Of a stretch of DNA of 64,000 bases, positions 8,978-17,634 are shown in pieces. Under the pieces are notes generated by a model. That model ran no database searches. It was not told the DNA's origin and worked only from the letters and a program-made list of their open reading frames with translations. Where the stretch lies: NCBI GenBank assembly GCA_009773395.1, contig WRPI01000001.1:372001-436000 (forward strand). The letters run 5' to 3'. Source of the stretch: Hyphomonadaceae bacterium. Lineage in GTDB: Bacteria > Pseudomonadota > Alphaproteobacteria > Caulobacterales > Aquidulcibacteraceae. Each line of letters starts with the position of its first letter. Positions within the stretch are counted from its first letter, which is position 1. Both the position numbers and the translations under genes were made by a program.

Positions 8978-10345
8978 ATGCAAATCAATATCAAAACTTG
9001 GAAAAGCGAAATTTTTGCGCTGCTGATTCTCGCTTGGCCAATTATGCTGTCCAATATCGCGCAAATGCTTATCAATTCGACCAATGTCGTATTATTGGGA
9101 CATTTTAGCGAGCATGCTTTGGCAGCATCTGCCATTGGCTCAGGCATTGTGATGTTGCCATTGGTCGTTGGTTTTGGTTTTGTATCAGCCTCAAATGCAA
9201 TGATAGCAACCGAAAAAGGGCGGTTGGCACATTCAGTCCGCGATGTGAGGCGCAGCGTGCGCGCTTCTATGTGGATCGCATTTATGTTCTCTGTGCCGAT
9301 TATGATTTTGCTTTGGTCAAGCGAAAAAATTTCTTTGCTTATAGGTATAGATGCTGATTTGGCAAAAGACGTTGGCATTTACGTGCGGGCGCTTGAATTT
9401 GAAATTATGCCGGCGCTTTTGGCCTTGTGTTTGCGCAATTTTGCAACTGCACTGCATCGCCCGATTTGGGGGACATTGATTAGCGTATTAAGTGTCTTTT
9501 TTAATGGCATATTGAATTATGGCCTTATTTTTGGCCATTTCGGCTTGCCGCAACTCGGATTATTGGGTGCGGGAATTGGCTCGTCACTAACTGGCCTATT
9601 CGCACTTATTGGAATTGCCATTGTTGTTCTACGGGAGAAATCATTTCGCCGTTACCATATTTTTGGCAATTTTTGGCACGCTGATTGGCCAAGAATCTGG
9701 ACTATGCTTAAACTTGGAACCCCGATTGCATTTCAATGGGGTTTTGAAGTTTCGGTGTTTTCGGGGGCGGTGTTTTTAATGGCGCTAATAAGCACTCAAT
9801 CTGCTGCTGCGCATGCCATTGCGATACAGGCAGTTTCCATGACTTTCATGGTGCCAATGAGCATTGCCCAAGCCGCAACAGTGCGGGTTGGCAACGCATT
9901 TGGTCGCAAAGACAGAATTGCAATTTCCTATGCGGGTTGGTCAGCCTTTATCGTAGCGGTGGGATTCATGACTTGCTCGGGTGTGCTGGTCTTCGTCTTT
10001 GCCCGCCAATTGGCCGAAATTTTCATCGATAAAAGCCTTGCAAACGGTGAGGCGGTAATATTGCTGGCGATTGGATTTTTGAAAATCGGCGGCTTGTTTC
10101 AAATATTTGACGGCGCACAAGTAGTTGGCGCCGGCATGTTGCGCGGCCTGCATGATACAAAATGGGCCATGATCTTTGCTGGTATTGGTTATTGGGGAGT
10201 GGGCATGGGTGTGGGCTCATATTTGGCATTTGGTGCAGGACTTGCCGGTAACGGCATTTGGATAGGGCTTGCGGTTGGGCTTGGAATAGTTGCAACTTTA
10301 ATGATTATTCGGTGGAACATGCGCGAAAAGCTGGGGCTTTGTTGA
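8978..10345 (+). CDS. MATE-family multidrug/Na+ antiporter
   Basis: This 455-aa membrane protein has about 12 hydrophobic helices arranged as two similar halves. The N-terminus reads LAWPIMLSNIAQMLINSTNV, typical of NorM-type MATE exporters, and the C-terminal half includes GAQVVGAGMLRGLHDTKW, a recognisable family segment. It should expel cationic compounds using an ion gradient; the substrate cannot be read from sequence. It starts 60 bases after gltB on the same strand and could be read through from that operon. Confidence 0.9.
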   Translation: MQINIKTWKSEIFALLILAWPIMLSNIAQMLINSTNVVLLGHFSEHALAASAIGSGIVMLPLVVGFGFVSASNAMIATEKGRLAHSVRDVRRSVRASMWIAFMFSVPIMILLWSSEKISLLIGIDADLAKDVGIYVRALEFEIMPALLALCLRNFATALHRPIWGTLISVLSVFFNGILNYGLIFGHFGLPQLGLLGAGIGSSLTGLFALIGIAIVVLREKSFRRYHIFGNFWHADWPRIWTMLKLGTPIAFQWGFEVSVFSGAVFLMALISTQSAAAHAIAIQAVSMTFMVPMSIAQAATVRVGNAFGRKDRIAISYAGWSAFIVAVGFMTCSGVLVFVFARQLAEIFIDKSLANGEAVILLAIGFLKIGGLFQIFDGAQVVGAGMLRGLHDTKWAMIFAGIGYWGVGMGVGSYLAFGAGLAGNGIWIGLAVGLGIVATLMIIRWNMREKLGLC

Positions 10346-10443
10346 AATTCTCGCCCAATAAATACCAATCACTATTTTGTTACTTGCTTTTCACGTAAAC
10401 CATTATAGCATCGCCCAATATAACAGAAATAAGGGAGAAAAAA

Positions 10444-10854
10444 ATGTTACAACCAATATTAGCGCTTATATTATGGACTTTCGTGATGTTCATTTGGATG
10501 TATGGAACGCGGATTCCCGCTATGCAAGCGGCAAAAATCAATCCAGATGACTACAAACACCCAGGTTCAAGCGGTGGGGTTTTGCCGTCAAAAGTGCGTG
10601 CAGTTGCTGATAATTACAATCATTTGCACGAAGCGCCATTGATGTTTTATGCTTTGGCAGCATTGATTCAAATGGGTGGGTTTGCCGATGGATTATTTGT
10701 CAAACTTGGTTGGACTTATGTGGTGCTGCGGGTTATTCACTCACTTATCCAAGCAACAGCAGGCAAAGTTATTCATCGGTTTTCGGTGTTTGTTTTGTCA
10801 CAAGTTGTTTTGATTGTGATGGCGATCCGCCTAATTCCGCAAGTATTTACTTGA
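10444..10854 (+). CDS. MAPEG family membrane protein
   Basis: This 136-aa protein has four predicted helices and the MAPEG (membrane-associated eicosanoid/glutathione metabolism) pattern, with RAVADNYNHLHEAPLMFYAL in the centre and VVLRVIHSLIQ in helix 3. Eukaryotic members are glutathione-dependent; bacterial roles are mostly undefined. A good ribosome-binding site (AAGGGAGA) lies 6 bases before the ATG. The gene ends 4 bases from the stop of the convergent dehydrogenase. Confidence 0.85.
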   Translation: MLQPILALILWTFVMFIWMYGTRIPAMQAAKINPDDYKHPGSSGGVLPSKVRAVADNYNHLHEAPLMFYALAALIQMGGFADGLFVKLGWTYVVLRVIHSLIQATAGKVIHRFSVFVLSQVVLIVMAIRLIPQVFT

Positions 10855-10857
10855 TTT

Positions 10858-11736
10858 CTATCTAGTTGGAACTGGCACTTCACCGCGATAATCATAAAAT
10901 CCACGCTTGGTTTTGCGGCCCAGCCACCCGGCCTCAACATATTTCACCAAAAGTGGGCAAGGCCGATATTTTGAATCGGCCAAGCCTTCGTTGAGAACTT
11001 GCATGACAGCCAAAACTATATCGAGGCCAATAAAATCAGCAAGTTCCAACGGCCCCATTGGATGATTTGCGCCCAATTTCATGCCGCGATCAATTGAATC
11101 AACTGTGCCCACGCCTTCATATAAAGTGTAAACAGCTTCATTAATCATGGGGATTAAAATCCGATTGACAATAAACGCTGGAAAATCTTCCGAATTAGTA
11201 GTGACTTTGCCCATGCGGCGAGTGACCTCAAGGCCAGCTTGATAAGTTTCTTCGGAAGTCGCAAGCCCGCGAATAATCTCAACCAGTTTCATCAACGGAA
11301 CTGGGTTCATAAAATGCAGGCCCAAGAATTGTTCGGCTCTATCAGTTGAACTTGCCAAGCGAGTGATAGAAATCGACGAAGTGTTGGACGCGATTATCGC
11401 TGATGGCTTCAAAATTGGGCAAAGGGTTTTGAAAATAGCTTTTTTAGTTTCGGCGTTTTCACTGGCGGCTTCAATAACCATATCAACTTCGGCGAGCGCG
11501 GCAATATCCGAAGAAGTCGTAATCGCCTTTATTGCCTTTTCAACGTCATCATGGCTAATTAAACCCTTGTTTGCCTGACGGGCTAAGTTGGTTTTGATAT
11601 TGGCCATACCGCTTGCAAGATTGTCAGAACTAATATCATTTAGCGTAACTTGATATCCCGCCAAAGCAGCAACATGGGCAATGCCATTTCCCATTTGACC
11701 CGCACCAATAACACCGATTTTAACAACTTCCACCAT
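10858..11736 (-). CDS. 3-hydroxybutyryl-CoA dehydrogenase
   Basis: This 292-aa protein is an NAD(P)-dependent 3-hydroxyacyl-CoA dehydrogenase that interconverts 3-hydroxybutyryl-CoA and acetoacetyl-CoA. It shows the Rossmann motif GVIGAGQMGNGIA, the SNTSSISI segment, catalytic HFMNPVPLMKLVE, and the C-terminal domain ending GRKTKRGFYDY. The start was moved from the track's TTG (11751) to ATG 11736, which has GAGG about 10 bases upstream and places the nucleotide-binding strand correctly. It fits with bdhA (42.1 kb) and the fatty-acid genes near 48-50 kb in short-chain acyl-CoA metabolism. Symbols hbd, hbdA and paaH are all used for the family. Confidence 0.93.
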   Translation of the reverse strand: MVEVVKIGVIGAGQMGNGIAHVAALAGYQVTLNDISSDNLASGMANIKTNLARQANKGLISHDDVEKAIKAITTSSDIAALAEVDMVIEAASENAETKKAIFKTLCPILKPSAIIASNTSSISITRLASSTDRAEQFLGLHFMNPVPLMKLVEIIRGLATSEETYQAGLEVTRRMGKVTTNSEDFPAFIVNRILIPMINEAVYTLYEGVGTVDSIDRGMKLGANHPMGPLELADFIGLDIVLAVMQVLNEGLADSKYRPCPLLVKYVEAGWLGRKTKRGFYDYRGEVPVPTR

Positions 11737-11908
11737 TTGGGCTAACCTCAATAGACTATACGCATATTGCTTTGCACAATTTTATTGTGCTTTGCAATAG
11801 TTGTTATTGGTGGGAGTTTAGCACGCGCGGCATGGGGGTTGCAAATATAAGGCTAGTTTGATGGATTTGTATCGTTTTGGGTCAACCCGCAACGAATGGG
11901 AGAAAATA

Positions 11909-12301
11909 ATGGCAACTTCAATTGACCTTCATGTTGGACGCAGGCTTCGCCGCCGTCGCCGCCTTATGGGCATGACCCAGCAGCAATTGGCAAATATGGT
12001 TGGAATCCGTTTCCAGCAAATTCAAAAATACGAATGCGGTGCCAATCGGATTACTGCGAGCCGTTTATTTGAATTATCATCTTCACTTTCAGTGCCAATT
12101 CAATATTTTTACGATGGCCTAAACATCACTGCGGCCAATAGCGCGCCTGCGAATGACCATGACGAAATAAGCCCTGATTTATTGCGTCAAAAAGAAACTC
12201 GCGAGCTTATTCGGGCTTATTATCAGCTTGGTGAACGCCCACGTCGCCGCTTGCTTGAGCTTGCGAAATCGCTTGAAGAAAGCGCAACTGACGCGGCTTA
12301 A
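11909..12301 (+). CDS. XRE-family transcriptional regulator (PraR-like)
   Basis: This 130-aa protein has a basic N-terminus (DLHVGRRLRRRRRLMGMT) leading into a cI/XRE helix-turn-helix, roughly residues 10-65, with the recognition region GIRFQQIQKYECGANRITASRL. This matches the alphaproteobacterial PraR-type regulators. The C-terminal helix ELIRAYYQLGERPRRRLLELAKSL probably dimerises. The ATG at 11909 has GGGAGAA upstream, so the 17 extra residues in the track are rejected. A strong terminator follows. The target genes are unknown. Confidence 0.88.
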   Translation: MATSIDLHVGRRLRRRRRLMGMTQQQLANMVGIRFQQIQKYECGANRITASRLFELSSSLSVPIQYFYDGLNITAANSAPANDHDEISPDLLRQKETRELIRAYYQLGERPRRRLLELAKSLEESATDAA

Positions 12302-12335
12302 TATCGCTCACGCCATTTTGTTTTACGCTGAACTC

Positions 12336-12361
12336 GGGGGCCAATTGGCCCCCATTTTTTT
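12336..12361 (+). terminator. Rho-independent terminator of the XRE regulator
   Basis: Perfect palindrome GGGGGCCAATTGGCCCCC followed by ATTTTTTT. Its T-run overlaps the stop codon of the convergent lactonase-like gene. Confidence 0.9.
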
Positions 12362-13535
12362 ACTTATTATCATGCAGAACTTCTGGGTTTTCGCTGCGTT
12401 CTGTGTCGATTAGGCGGCTTGCGGGATGGGAAATTGATTGCCGCCATACTACTGGCAAAGTGCATGCCCGAACAGAATGCTCAAACGGCGACCCCATAAA
12501 CAACCGATTTTTCACTTTTGCACCTATTGTCGCGCCGTCAAACCCGTCGCTACCTGCAGACAAATAAACTTGATCCACTTTGCCACCTTTGTCGTTAGGG
12601 CTTGGTTCAATCACAATTATTTGGCTTGGCGGCGTGCCAGATCCGAAAGTAACATAAATTAGAAACGTATAGATTTTCGGATGTGCAGCAATGAAAATGC
12701 GCCCTTCATCATCAATGAAAATATTATCGGCACCGGTGCCAAGAAATACTTCATCGGCCAAACTTAAGTCGCCTGTTTCCAAATTTCTGTCATAAATCCG
12801 CAAATTGCGACTGAAAATCCCAGTTGCATAGACTTTGGTCCCATCATTTGAAACCGCAATGGAACTCGCAAAACTCAGGCCAGTTGCAACTTTGCGATAA
12901 TTGCTTCCATCATAATACCAAATTGAGCCAGTATTATCCTTGTCAAACATTTGGGCAATTGCCGATACCATGGACCCGCTTTTATAATCGCTCTCATTGG
13001 TGACATAAAACGCCTGTTGGCTAACTGGCGCGACATCACTTATCCGGTCAAGTGGCGGGTGATTTATTGTTGCCGTATGGGTAAGTTCACCTTGGCTAAC
13101 GCCATAAGTCTCAATCACGGAACGGCTTCCTTTGCGGTTCACCACGGCCAATGTTGCGACGCCATAATCGCCATATTGCCAAATCCCGAGCGCAATTGGC
13201 GCGAGGTCTGTCGGTGCATTATTTGAAATATCAACTGGCGTAATTGGAACGCTTGGGTCAAGGTCTGGCCTAAGCCTTAACAATGCGCCGCGAACGCCGT
13301 TTCCTTGCGCCATCGCCCTGCGGTTCAGTGACGCGACAATCAATTGGTCGCCGCGACTATCATAGGCCATATCTTCGGCGCCAAGGTAGCCAGCCACATT
13401 TTGGCATACGCCGTCAAAACGTGGATAAATGTTTGAGAATTCACCCGCGCGAGTGAATGCGCCTGCCCACACATAAACCAAGCTAATCATTATTAAGCCG
13501 ACAAATGTCCAGAAAATCTTACTTATGTTTATCAC
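12360..13535 (-). CDS. Paraoxonase/arylesterase-like six-bladed propeller protein, membrane-anchored
   Basis: This 391-aa protein has an N-terminal hydrophobic anchor or uncleaved signal (residues 5-24). Several segments match the calcium-binding motifs of PON lactonases: GAEDMAYDSRG (cf. SEDIDIL), YVTNESDY (cf. YVTNDHY), FASSIAVSNDGTKVYAT and ADNIFIDDEGRIFIAAHP (cf. DNI...GCHPN). PON-type enzymes hydrolyse lactones and aryl esters. Here the enzyme would face the periplasm. Activity on quorum-sensing lactones is possible but not shown by sequence. It stands alone on its strand. Confidence 0.72.
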   Translation of the reverse strand: MINISKIFWTFVGLIMISLVYVWAGAFTRAGEFSNIYPRFDGVCQNVAGYLGAEDMAYDSRGDQLIVASLNRRAMAQGNGVRGALLRLRPDLDPSVPITPVDISNNAPTDLAPIALGIWQYGDYGVATLAVVNRKGSRSVIETYGVSQGELTHTATINHPPLDRISDVAPVSQQAFYVTNESDYKSGSMVSAIAQMFDKDNTGSIWYYDGSNYRKVATGLSFASSIAVSNDGTKVYATGIFSRNLRIYDRNLETGDLSLADEVFLGTGADNIFIDDEGRIFIAAHPKIYTFLIYVTFGSGTPPSQIIVIEPSPNDKGGKVDQVYLSAGSDGFDGATIGAKVKNRLFMGSPFEHSVRACTLPVVWRQSISHPASRLIDTERSENPEVLHDNK

Positions 13536-13766
13536 GCAAATATCCTAAAATATCGTTTTTGAGGGTAGTTTCTATGTATAACGGCTAAGCATTGAAATAT
13601 TGTTAGGGTTGAAGCGCAAAAGCTACTCCTTCACTACAGCCCGCCACCCCAATATAAATCACAGCCAATCTATAGACTCATTCATTGATATTTGCTAATC
13701 GCGCGCACTTGATTTTATTGGCCAGTTACAGATATTGGCTTATCCAGATAGGCAAATGGTATTATT

Positions 13767-13991
13767 ATGAAAGCTGAAGTGCACCCAAATTACGATTTTT
13801 TGACTGTCACAATGACAGACGGCACTGTATTCACTACTCGCTCCACAATGGGCGGCGAAGGCAAAAAGCTAAACCTTGACATTGATCCAAGTTCACACCC
13901 TGCTTGGACTGGCGGCAATTCAACCATGCTTGATCGCGGTGGCCGTGTTTCGCGCTTCAAAGACAAATTTGGCGGCATTTTTAAGAAATAA
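13767..13991 (+). CDS. rpmE: 50S ribosomal protein bL31
   Basis: This 74-aa protein matches alphaproteobacterial bL31 along its length: [40 protein letters not shown] and KFGGIFKK. It contains no cysteine, so it is the zinc-free (C-minus) type. No clear ribosome-binding site precedes the ATG. Confidence 0.96.
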   Translation: MKAEVHPNYDFLTVTMTDGTVFTTRSTMGGEGKKLNLDIDPSSHPAWTGGNSTMLDRGGRVSRFKDKFGGIFKK

Positions 13992-14085
13992 ACTCTTTTT
14001 ATTTGAGATTTAGTTGTTTTAACGGAATCGCCTAAAGCTGATTGTTTTTGGTTTAGCGGATTAGGTATTTGACCCCTAACAATTT

Positions 14086-14101
14086 GTCGCGCTAACGCGA
14101 C
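14086..14101 (+). terminator. Small hairpin downstream of rpmE
   Basis: GTCGCG-CTAA-CGCGAC followed by TTATTAT, about 95 bases after the rpmE stop. A plausible weak intrinsic terminator just before repeat A1. Confidence 0.4.
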
Positions 14102-14130
14102 TTATTATCACTATTGTCTATTTCGCAGGA

Positions 14131-14340
14131 AGAATTTGCTTTGGAATGGTCTTAAGGACAGGTTTGCCCTAAGCCCATTCGGTTATTGTGCCTTCGCGCC
14201 CTAGGTTTTTGTCAAGCCCCGAAGCCGCTTCGCGGTCGCGCTTTGGCGCGAGGGCTTGACAAAAACCTAGGGCGCATAACACACTTGATGAATGGTTTTG
14301 GAAAACAGATTTTTCCATAAACCATTCCAAAGCCACTTAA
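14131..14340. repeat. Family A cloverleaf palindromic repeat, copy A1
   Basis: The best-preserved copy. The outer closing stem is GCTTTGGAATGG (14138-14149) with CCATTCCAAAGC (14322-14333), 12 of 12 paired. The left hairpin is GAATGGTCTTAAGG with CCTAAGCCCATTC. The central stem is a perfect 24-bp inverted repeat, 14196-14219 against 14252-14275, beginning GCGCCCTAGG. The forked tip is CCGCTTCGCGG plus TCGCGCTTTGGCGCGA. The right hairpin is GAATGGTTTTGGAAAA with TTTTCCATAAACCATTC. It lies between convergent rpmE and the GT2 gene. Confidence 0.9.
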
Positions 14341-14408
14341 TCCTTTTTTTCAGACCAAATATTCAAGACCTAAGCTGAGTGTAACCAGATTCACTTGACT
14401 GTCCCGCG

Positions 14409-15590
14409 CTAATGCAAAACCTTAATCGGCTTCGGTTGTGTCAGTAGCCCTGCGAAAAACGCGGTGAACACGCTTTGCAGGCCCAAACATAGTAATAATA
14501 CCGCAGGGATGGTTAGGCGCATCAAATTGCTCTGTGCAATTGGCCCATAATGTTGTTCGGCCCAATATGCGACAGCACGCACAGAAAGCGCCGCGCCTGC
14601 CGCAATCATAATGCCGCCAATAATGCAGCCAGTTTCAACGCTAAACCACTCGCGAACTCGCTTCAAAAGTTCGCCCTCGCGCCAAAAGCCTTCGCGCACC
14701 CCGAATAGCCTTGCCAAAAATGCGAAACTAAGAACTTGGGACGACATAAGTACGAATGACGAGCAGAAAAGCAGGGTGTGAACCCCAAGTTTGATATTGC
14801 CAATTGTGCCATCACCAGGCAGCAACCAAACTAACCCAATAAGGCCAAATCCCAAAAGCACTAGCCCTGGGAATAAATATAACCATTTAGGGGCAAAAGT
14901 AAGCAGAAATTTTAAGTGTCGCCAACCATCGCGCCACGAGCGTAAATGCGGCGGGCGAGTTCGGCCATCGGGGCTAAGCGTTGTCGGCGCTTCGGCAATT
15001 TTCAAGCGGTTTAGGGCCGCTTTCACCACCATTTCAGAAGCAAACTCCATACCGGTTGTGTTTAGATTCAAAGCCATTATCGATTGTTTGTTAAATGCGC
15101 GCAGGCCGCAATGAAAATCGCCAATTGGGATATTGTAAAATAAACGGCCGACAAAGCTCAATACTGGATTTCCCAAATATCGGTGCAAAGGCGGCATCGC
15201 GCCTTTGGCGATTCCACCTTGGAAGCGATTGCCCATGCATAAATCATATCCTGCGCGCAATTTTTCAATGAATGGCATTAAAGTTGCGAAATCATATGAA
15301 TCATCAGCATCGCCCATGGCGACATATCGCCCTTTTGCTGCTTCAATTCCACCGATTAATGCTGCGCCATAGCCGCGAATCGTAACTGGCACGACCCGAG
15401 CACCGACGTCGGTGGCGATTTTTTGGGAACCATCAGTTGAGCCATTATCGGCGATAATAATTTCAGCGCTTAAATTATGGGCCTTAATAAAGTTCTGACA
15501 TTTTTGAATACAAATCCCCAAAGTCTCAGCTTCATCAAGGCATGGCATTACTATTGAAAGCTCGATGTCAGTTTCAGTCTTACTTTTCAT
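14409..15590 (-). CDS. Family 2 glycosyltransferase, polyisoprenyl-phosphate type, with membrane C-terminus
   Basis: This 393-aa protein has a GT-A domain over residues 1-230, with the N-terminal strand IVMPCLDEAETLG, ADNGSTDGS, and a DADDSYDF metal-binding segment near residue 98. Four hydrophobic segments follow from about 240 on. The arrangement resembles dolichol-phosphate mannose/glucose synthases, which charge a polyprenyl phosphate with a sugar for export. Acceptor and sugar are not determinable. It could supply the lipid-linked donor used by the GT83 enzyme at 33.7 kb, but that is inference. Confidence 0.85.
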   Translation of the reverse strand: MKSKTETDIELSIVMPCLDEAETLGICIQKCQNFIKAHNLSAEIIIADNGSTDGSQKIATDVGARVVPVTIRGYGAALIGGIEAAKGRYVAMGDADDSYDFATLMPFIEKLRAGYDLCMGNRFQGGIAKGAMPPLHRYLGNPVLSFVGRLFYNIPIGDFHCGLRAFNKQSIMALNLNTTGMEFASEMVVKAALNRLKIAEAPTTLSPDGRTRPPHLRSWRDGWRHLKFLLTFAPKWLYLFPGLVLLGFGLIGLVWLLPGDGTIGNIKLGVHTLLFCSSFVLMSSQVLSFAFLARLFGVREGFWREGELLKRVREWFSVETGCIIGGIMIAAGAALSVRAVAYWAEQHYGPIAQSNLMRLTIPAVLLLCLGLQSVFTAFFAGLLTQPKPIKVLH

Positions 15591-15618
15591 AAATTTTTCC
15601 GATTAATTAAATCTAGGC

Positions 15619-15978
15619 TTATTGATTGGGGTTGTTAAGGGGGTTTGGCAAGGCGCCGCTGAAGCTTGATGCACTGCAACCAAAGCCCGGCGTCAAATTT
15701 GCTTGCGCCTGTGCAAAACCGCCAAAATCCACTACTACTCGCTCGCTGAAATAGATGATTTTCGCTTTGTCGAAAGGTTTTCCAAGTGCCCTTCGGACAT
15801 CACTTAAACACGCATCTTCTTCGCGTTTTTGCACATAAATGCATGAACAAAGTTGCTTGGCGGCATAGCCCGCGCCAATTTTGCCATATTGCCTCGCAAA
15901 GTAAAAACCTATGCCAGTAACAATTGCAATTAGCAGCAAAATAATACCAACCAAGGTCGAAAAAGACGGTAACTTCAT
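15619..15978 (-). CDS. Small membrane-anchored protein, divergent from a serine hydrolase
   Basis: This 119-aa protein has a single hydrophobic segment (about residues 10-27), followed by a soluble part with AAKQLCSCIYVQKRE and a downstream C. Similar cysteine-containing stretches occur, as far as I recall, in the N-terminal region of some alphaproteobacterial class C beta-lactamase-like hydrolases. The divergent neighbour is such a hydrolase without that region. The start was moved to the ATG at 15978 (MKLPSFSTLVG). A role as a partner or split domain of the hydrolase is a guess. Confidence 0.6.
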   Translation of the reverse strand: MKLPSFSTLVGIILLLIAIVTGIGFYFARQYGKIGAGYAAKQLCSCIYVQKREEDACLSDVRRALGKPFDKAKIIYFSERVVVDFGGFAQAQANLTPGFGCSASSFSGALPNPLNNPNQ

Positions 15979-16064
15979 CGTGTGTGTCCAATAAATTAGA
16001 TTAGAGACTATTACTGCTTCACAGATTTCAAACAATGCTCTAAACATTTTTTTTGGAGATTGCT

Positions 16065-17246
16065 ATGCTTCTATCATTGAGATCAAAAATTACGGTTGCG
16101 CTTGCGTTTGCTCTGGGATGTGGCGGACTTTTGCATTTGGTCAACGCCAATGCCACGTCAATCGCTGTGCCAGCTCCGCTTACAGCTTTGCCACCACAAC
16201 CAAATGGCGTGCCGTACCCAACCAAAAGCTGGCAGCGGCAGGCATTGCCATCAGATACAAGCGCAAAACTGAACCCAATCATTGATAAAGCCTTCAACGG
16301 CCAAATCCCCGAAATCGGGGAAACCCGCGCGCTTTTGATTGTGAAAGGCGGCAAAATAATTGTTGAGCGCTATGGAGTGGGTTTTGATGCAGAGTCCAAA
16401 TTATTATCTTGGTCCATGGCTAAATCTATAACTTCGGCAGTATTTGGGGCAATGCTGGGTGACGGCAAAGTCACATATGAAACGCCAATTGCCGATCCTC
16501 ATTGGCGTGAAACTGACGATAGATACAAAATAACTTATGGCCAAGCGCTTCGCATGACAGACGGCCTCAATTGGCGCGAAAGCGATTATAGTCAGCCGAC
16601 AACAAATGACGCGGCAATTATGCTTTTTGGCGATGGCCGTGAAGACATTGTAAAATATGTGACCACAAGGCCAAAAAAATACAAAGCAGGTGAAGTTTGG
16701 AATTATTCTTCGGGCACTACCAATTTAATTGCCGCCGGGCTTTCACGCAAAATGGGGCCACGCACCATTGAAGATCCAACTGGCAAAGAGCGCTTTAGGG
16801 AATATTTATTCGACCGCATTTTTCTGCCAATCGGCATGAATAATACCGCCGCCGAATTTGACGCAAGTGGGAATTTTTATGGCTCCAGCCTAGTTTATGC
16901 GTCGGCGCAAGATTTTGCGCGTTTTGGCCTGTTGTTTCTTCGCGGCGGCGTCTGGGACGGCAAAGCGATATTGCCACGGAGCTTTGTTGATTATGTCCGC
17001 ACCCCAACCTTAGCTAAAGGTGCCACTGAGTATGGTGCGCATTGGTGGCTATCGACAGAGAATCATCGAGGTTTTTTGAAAAATGGCCCCTATGACAGTT
17101 TTGAGGCCCGCGGTCATGAGGGGCAGGTAATTTTGGTTATTCCCTCAAAGGATATGGTGGTTGTGCGCCTCGGTCTTATGGACCACGAGCAATCATGGGA
17201 TAAACTCGGCGAATATTTGTCGCAAGTGATAGCCGCAATCCCTTAA
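16065..17246 (+). CDS. Exported serine hydrolase, beta-lactamase/6-aminohexanoate-dimer hydrolase family
   Basis: This 393-aa protein has a signal peptide (residues 1-28, ending ANA). The penicillin-binding fold is visible: SxxK nucleophile in WSMAKS, the second motif as YSSG (Tyr general base), and the third as GHEGQVILVIP. Family members cleave beta-lactams, esters or amide oligomers, or act as DD-peptidases. GGAG precedes the ATG at 16065, so the upstream TTG is rejected. Substrate unknown. The gene is divergent from the small anchored protein, with a short shared promoter region. Confidence 0.86.
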   Translation: MLLSLRSKITVALAFALGCGGLLHLVNANATSIAVPAPLTALPPQPNGVPYPTKSWQRQALPSDTSAKLNPIIDKAFNGQIPEIGETRALLIVKGGKIIVERYGVGFDAESKLLSWSMAKSITSAVFGAMLGDGKVTYETPIADPHWRETDDRYKITYGQALRMTDGLNWRESDYSQPTTNDAAIMLFGDGREDIVKYVTTRPKKYKAGEVWNYSSGTTNLIAAGLSRKMGPRTIEDPTGKERFREYLFDRIFLPIGMNNTAAEFDASGNFYGSSLVYASAQDFARFGLLFLRGGVWDGKAILPRSFVDYVRTPTLAKGATEYGAHWWLSTENHRGFLKNGPYDSFEARGHEGQVILVIPSKDMVVVRLGLMDHEQSWDKLGEYLSQVIAAIP

Positions 17247-17480
17247 ACCATTAACTTGAGCAATAAAAACTTAAAATAGTGCTGCGCTAATGTGAAAGTC
17301 TTGTGACAAAAATGATTCGTTTGCGGATTTCCCTATTGATTTTTATGGGGGGTGATTTCCGGCCTGATTCGCGCGCGCAGCCCAAAAAATTTGCAGATAA
17401 TTCTTAATCAAAATCTATCATGTTTATGGGGCTTTAACACTTCCTTAACGTAAAATGTCACTTATGTATGAAATAGGGTA

Positions 17481-17519
17481 TTGACCAGATGGCAAGTTCG
17501 ATACCACTATATCTTGTGT
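17481..17519 (+). promoter_or_regulatory. nrdA promoter with NrdR-type box
   Basis: TTGACC (17481-17486), 18 bases, then CACTAT as the probable -10. The 16-bp sequence CCACTATATCTTGTGT (17504-17519) resembles the palindromic NrdR box and overlaps the -10. Its reverse complement contains CAAGATATAG, also found at nrdB. A weaker second candidate lies at 17537-17551 with 33-bp centre spacing. The rest of the 388-bp gap upstream of nrdA shows nothing else recognisable. Confidence 0.65.
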
Positions 17520-17634
17520 CATGCACTGGGCTGGTGACACATCATCTAGGCAGAAGCCGATATTTCCGAACTTCACATGCATTTGTGGGGACAATGGTTT
17601 TGTGCCTTTTTTGGGTAGTTTTAGGGTTAGTAAA

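Noticed and set aside
17247-17634. Cobalamin riboswitch ahead of the reductase gene
   Set aside because: The enzyme is class Ia, not B12-dependent, and no B12-box-like sequence is visible; NrdR-type boxes explain the region better.
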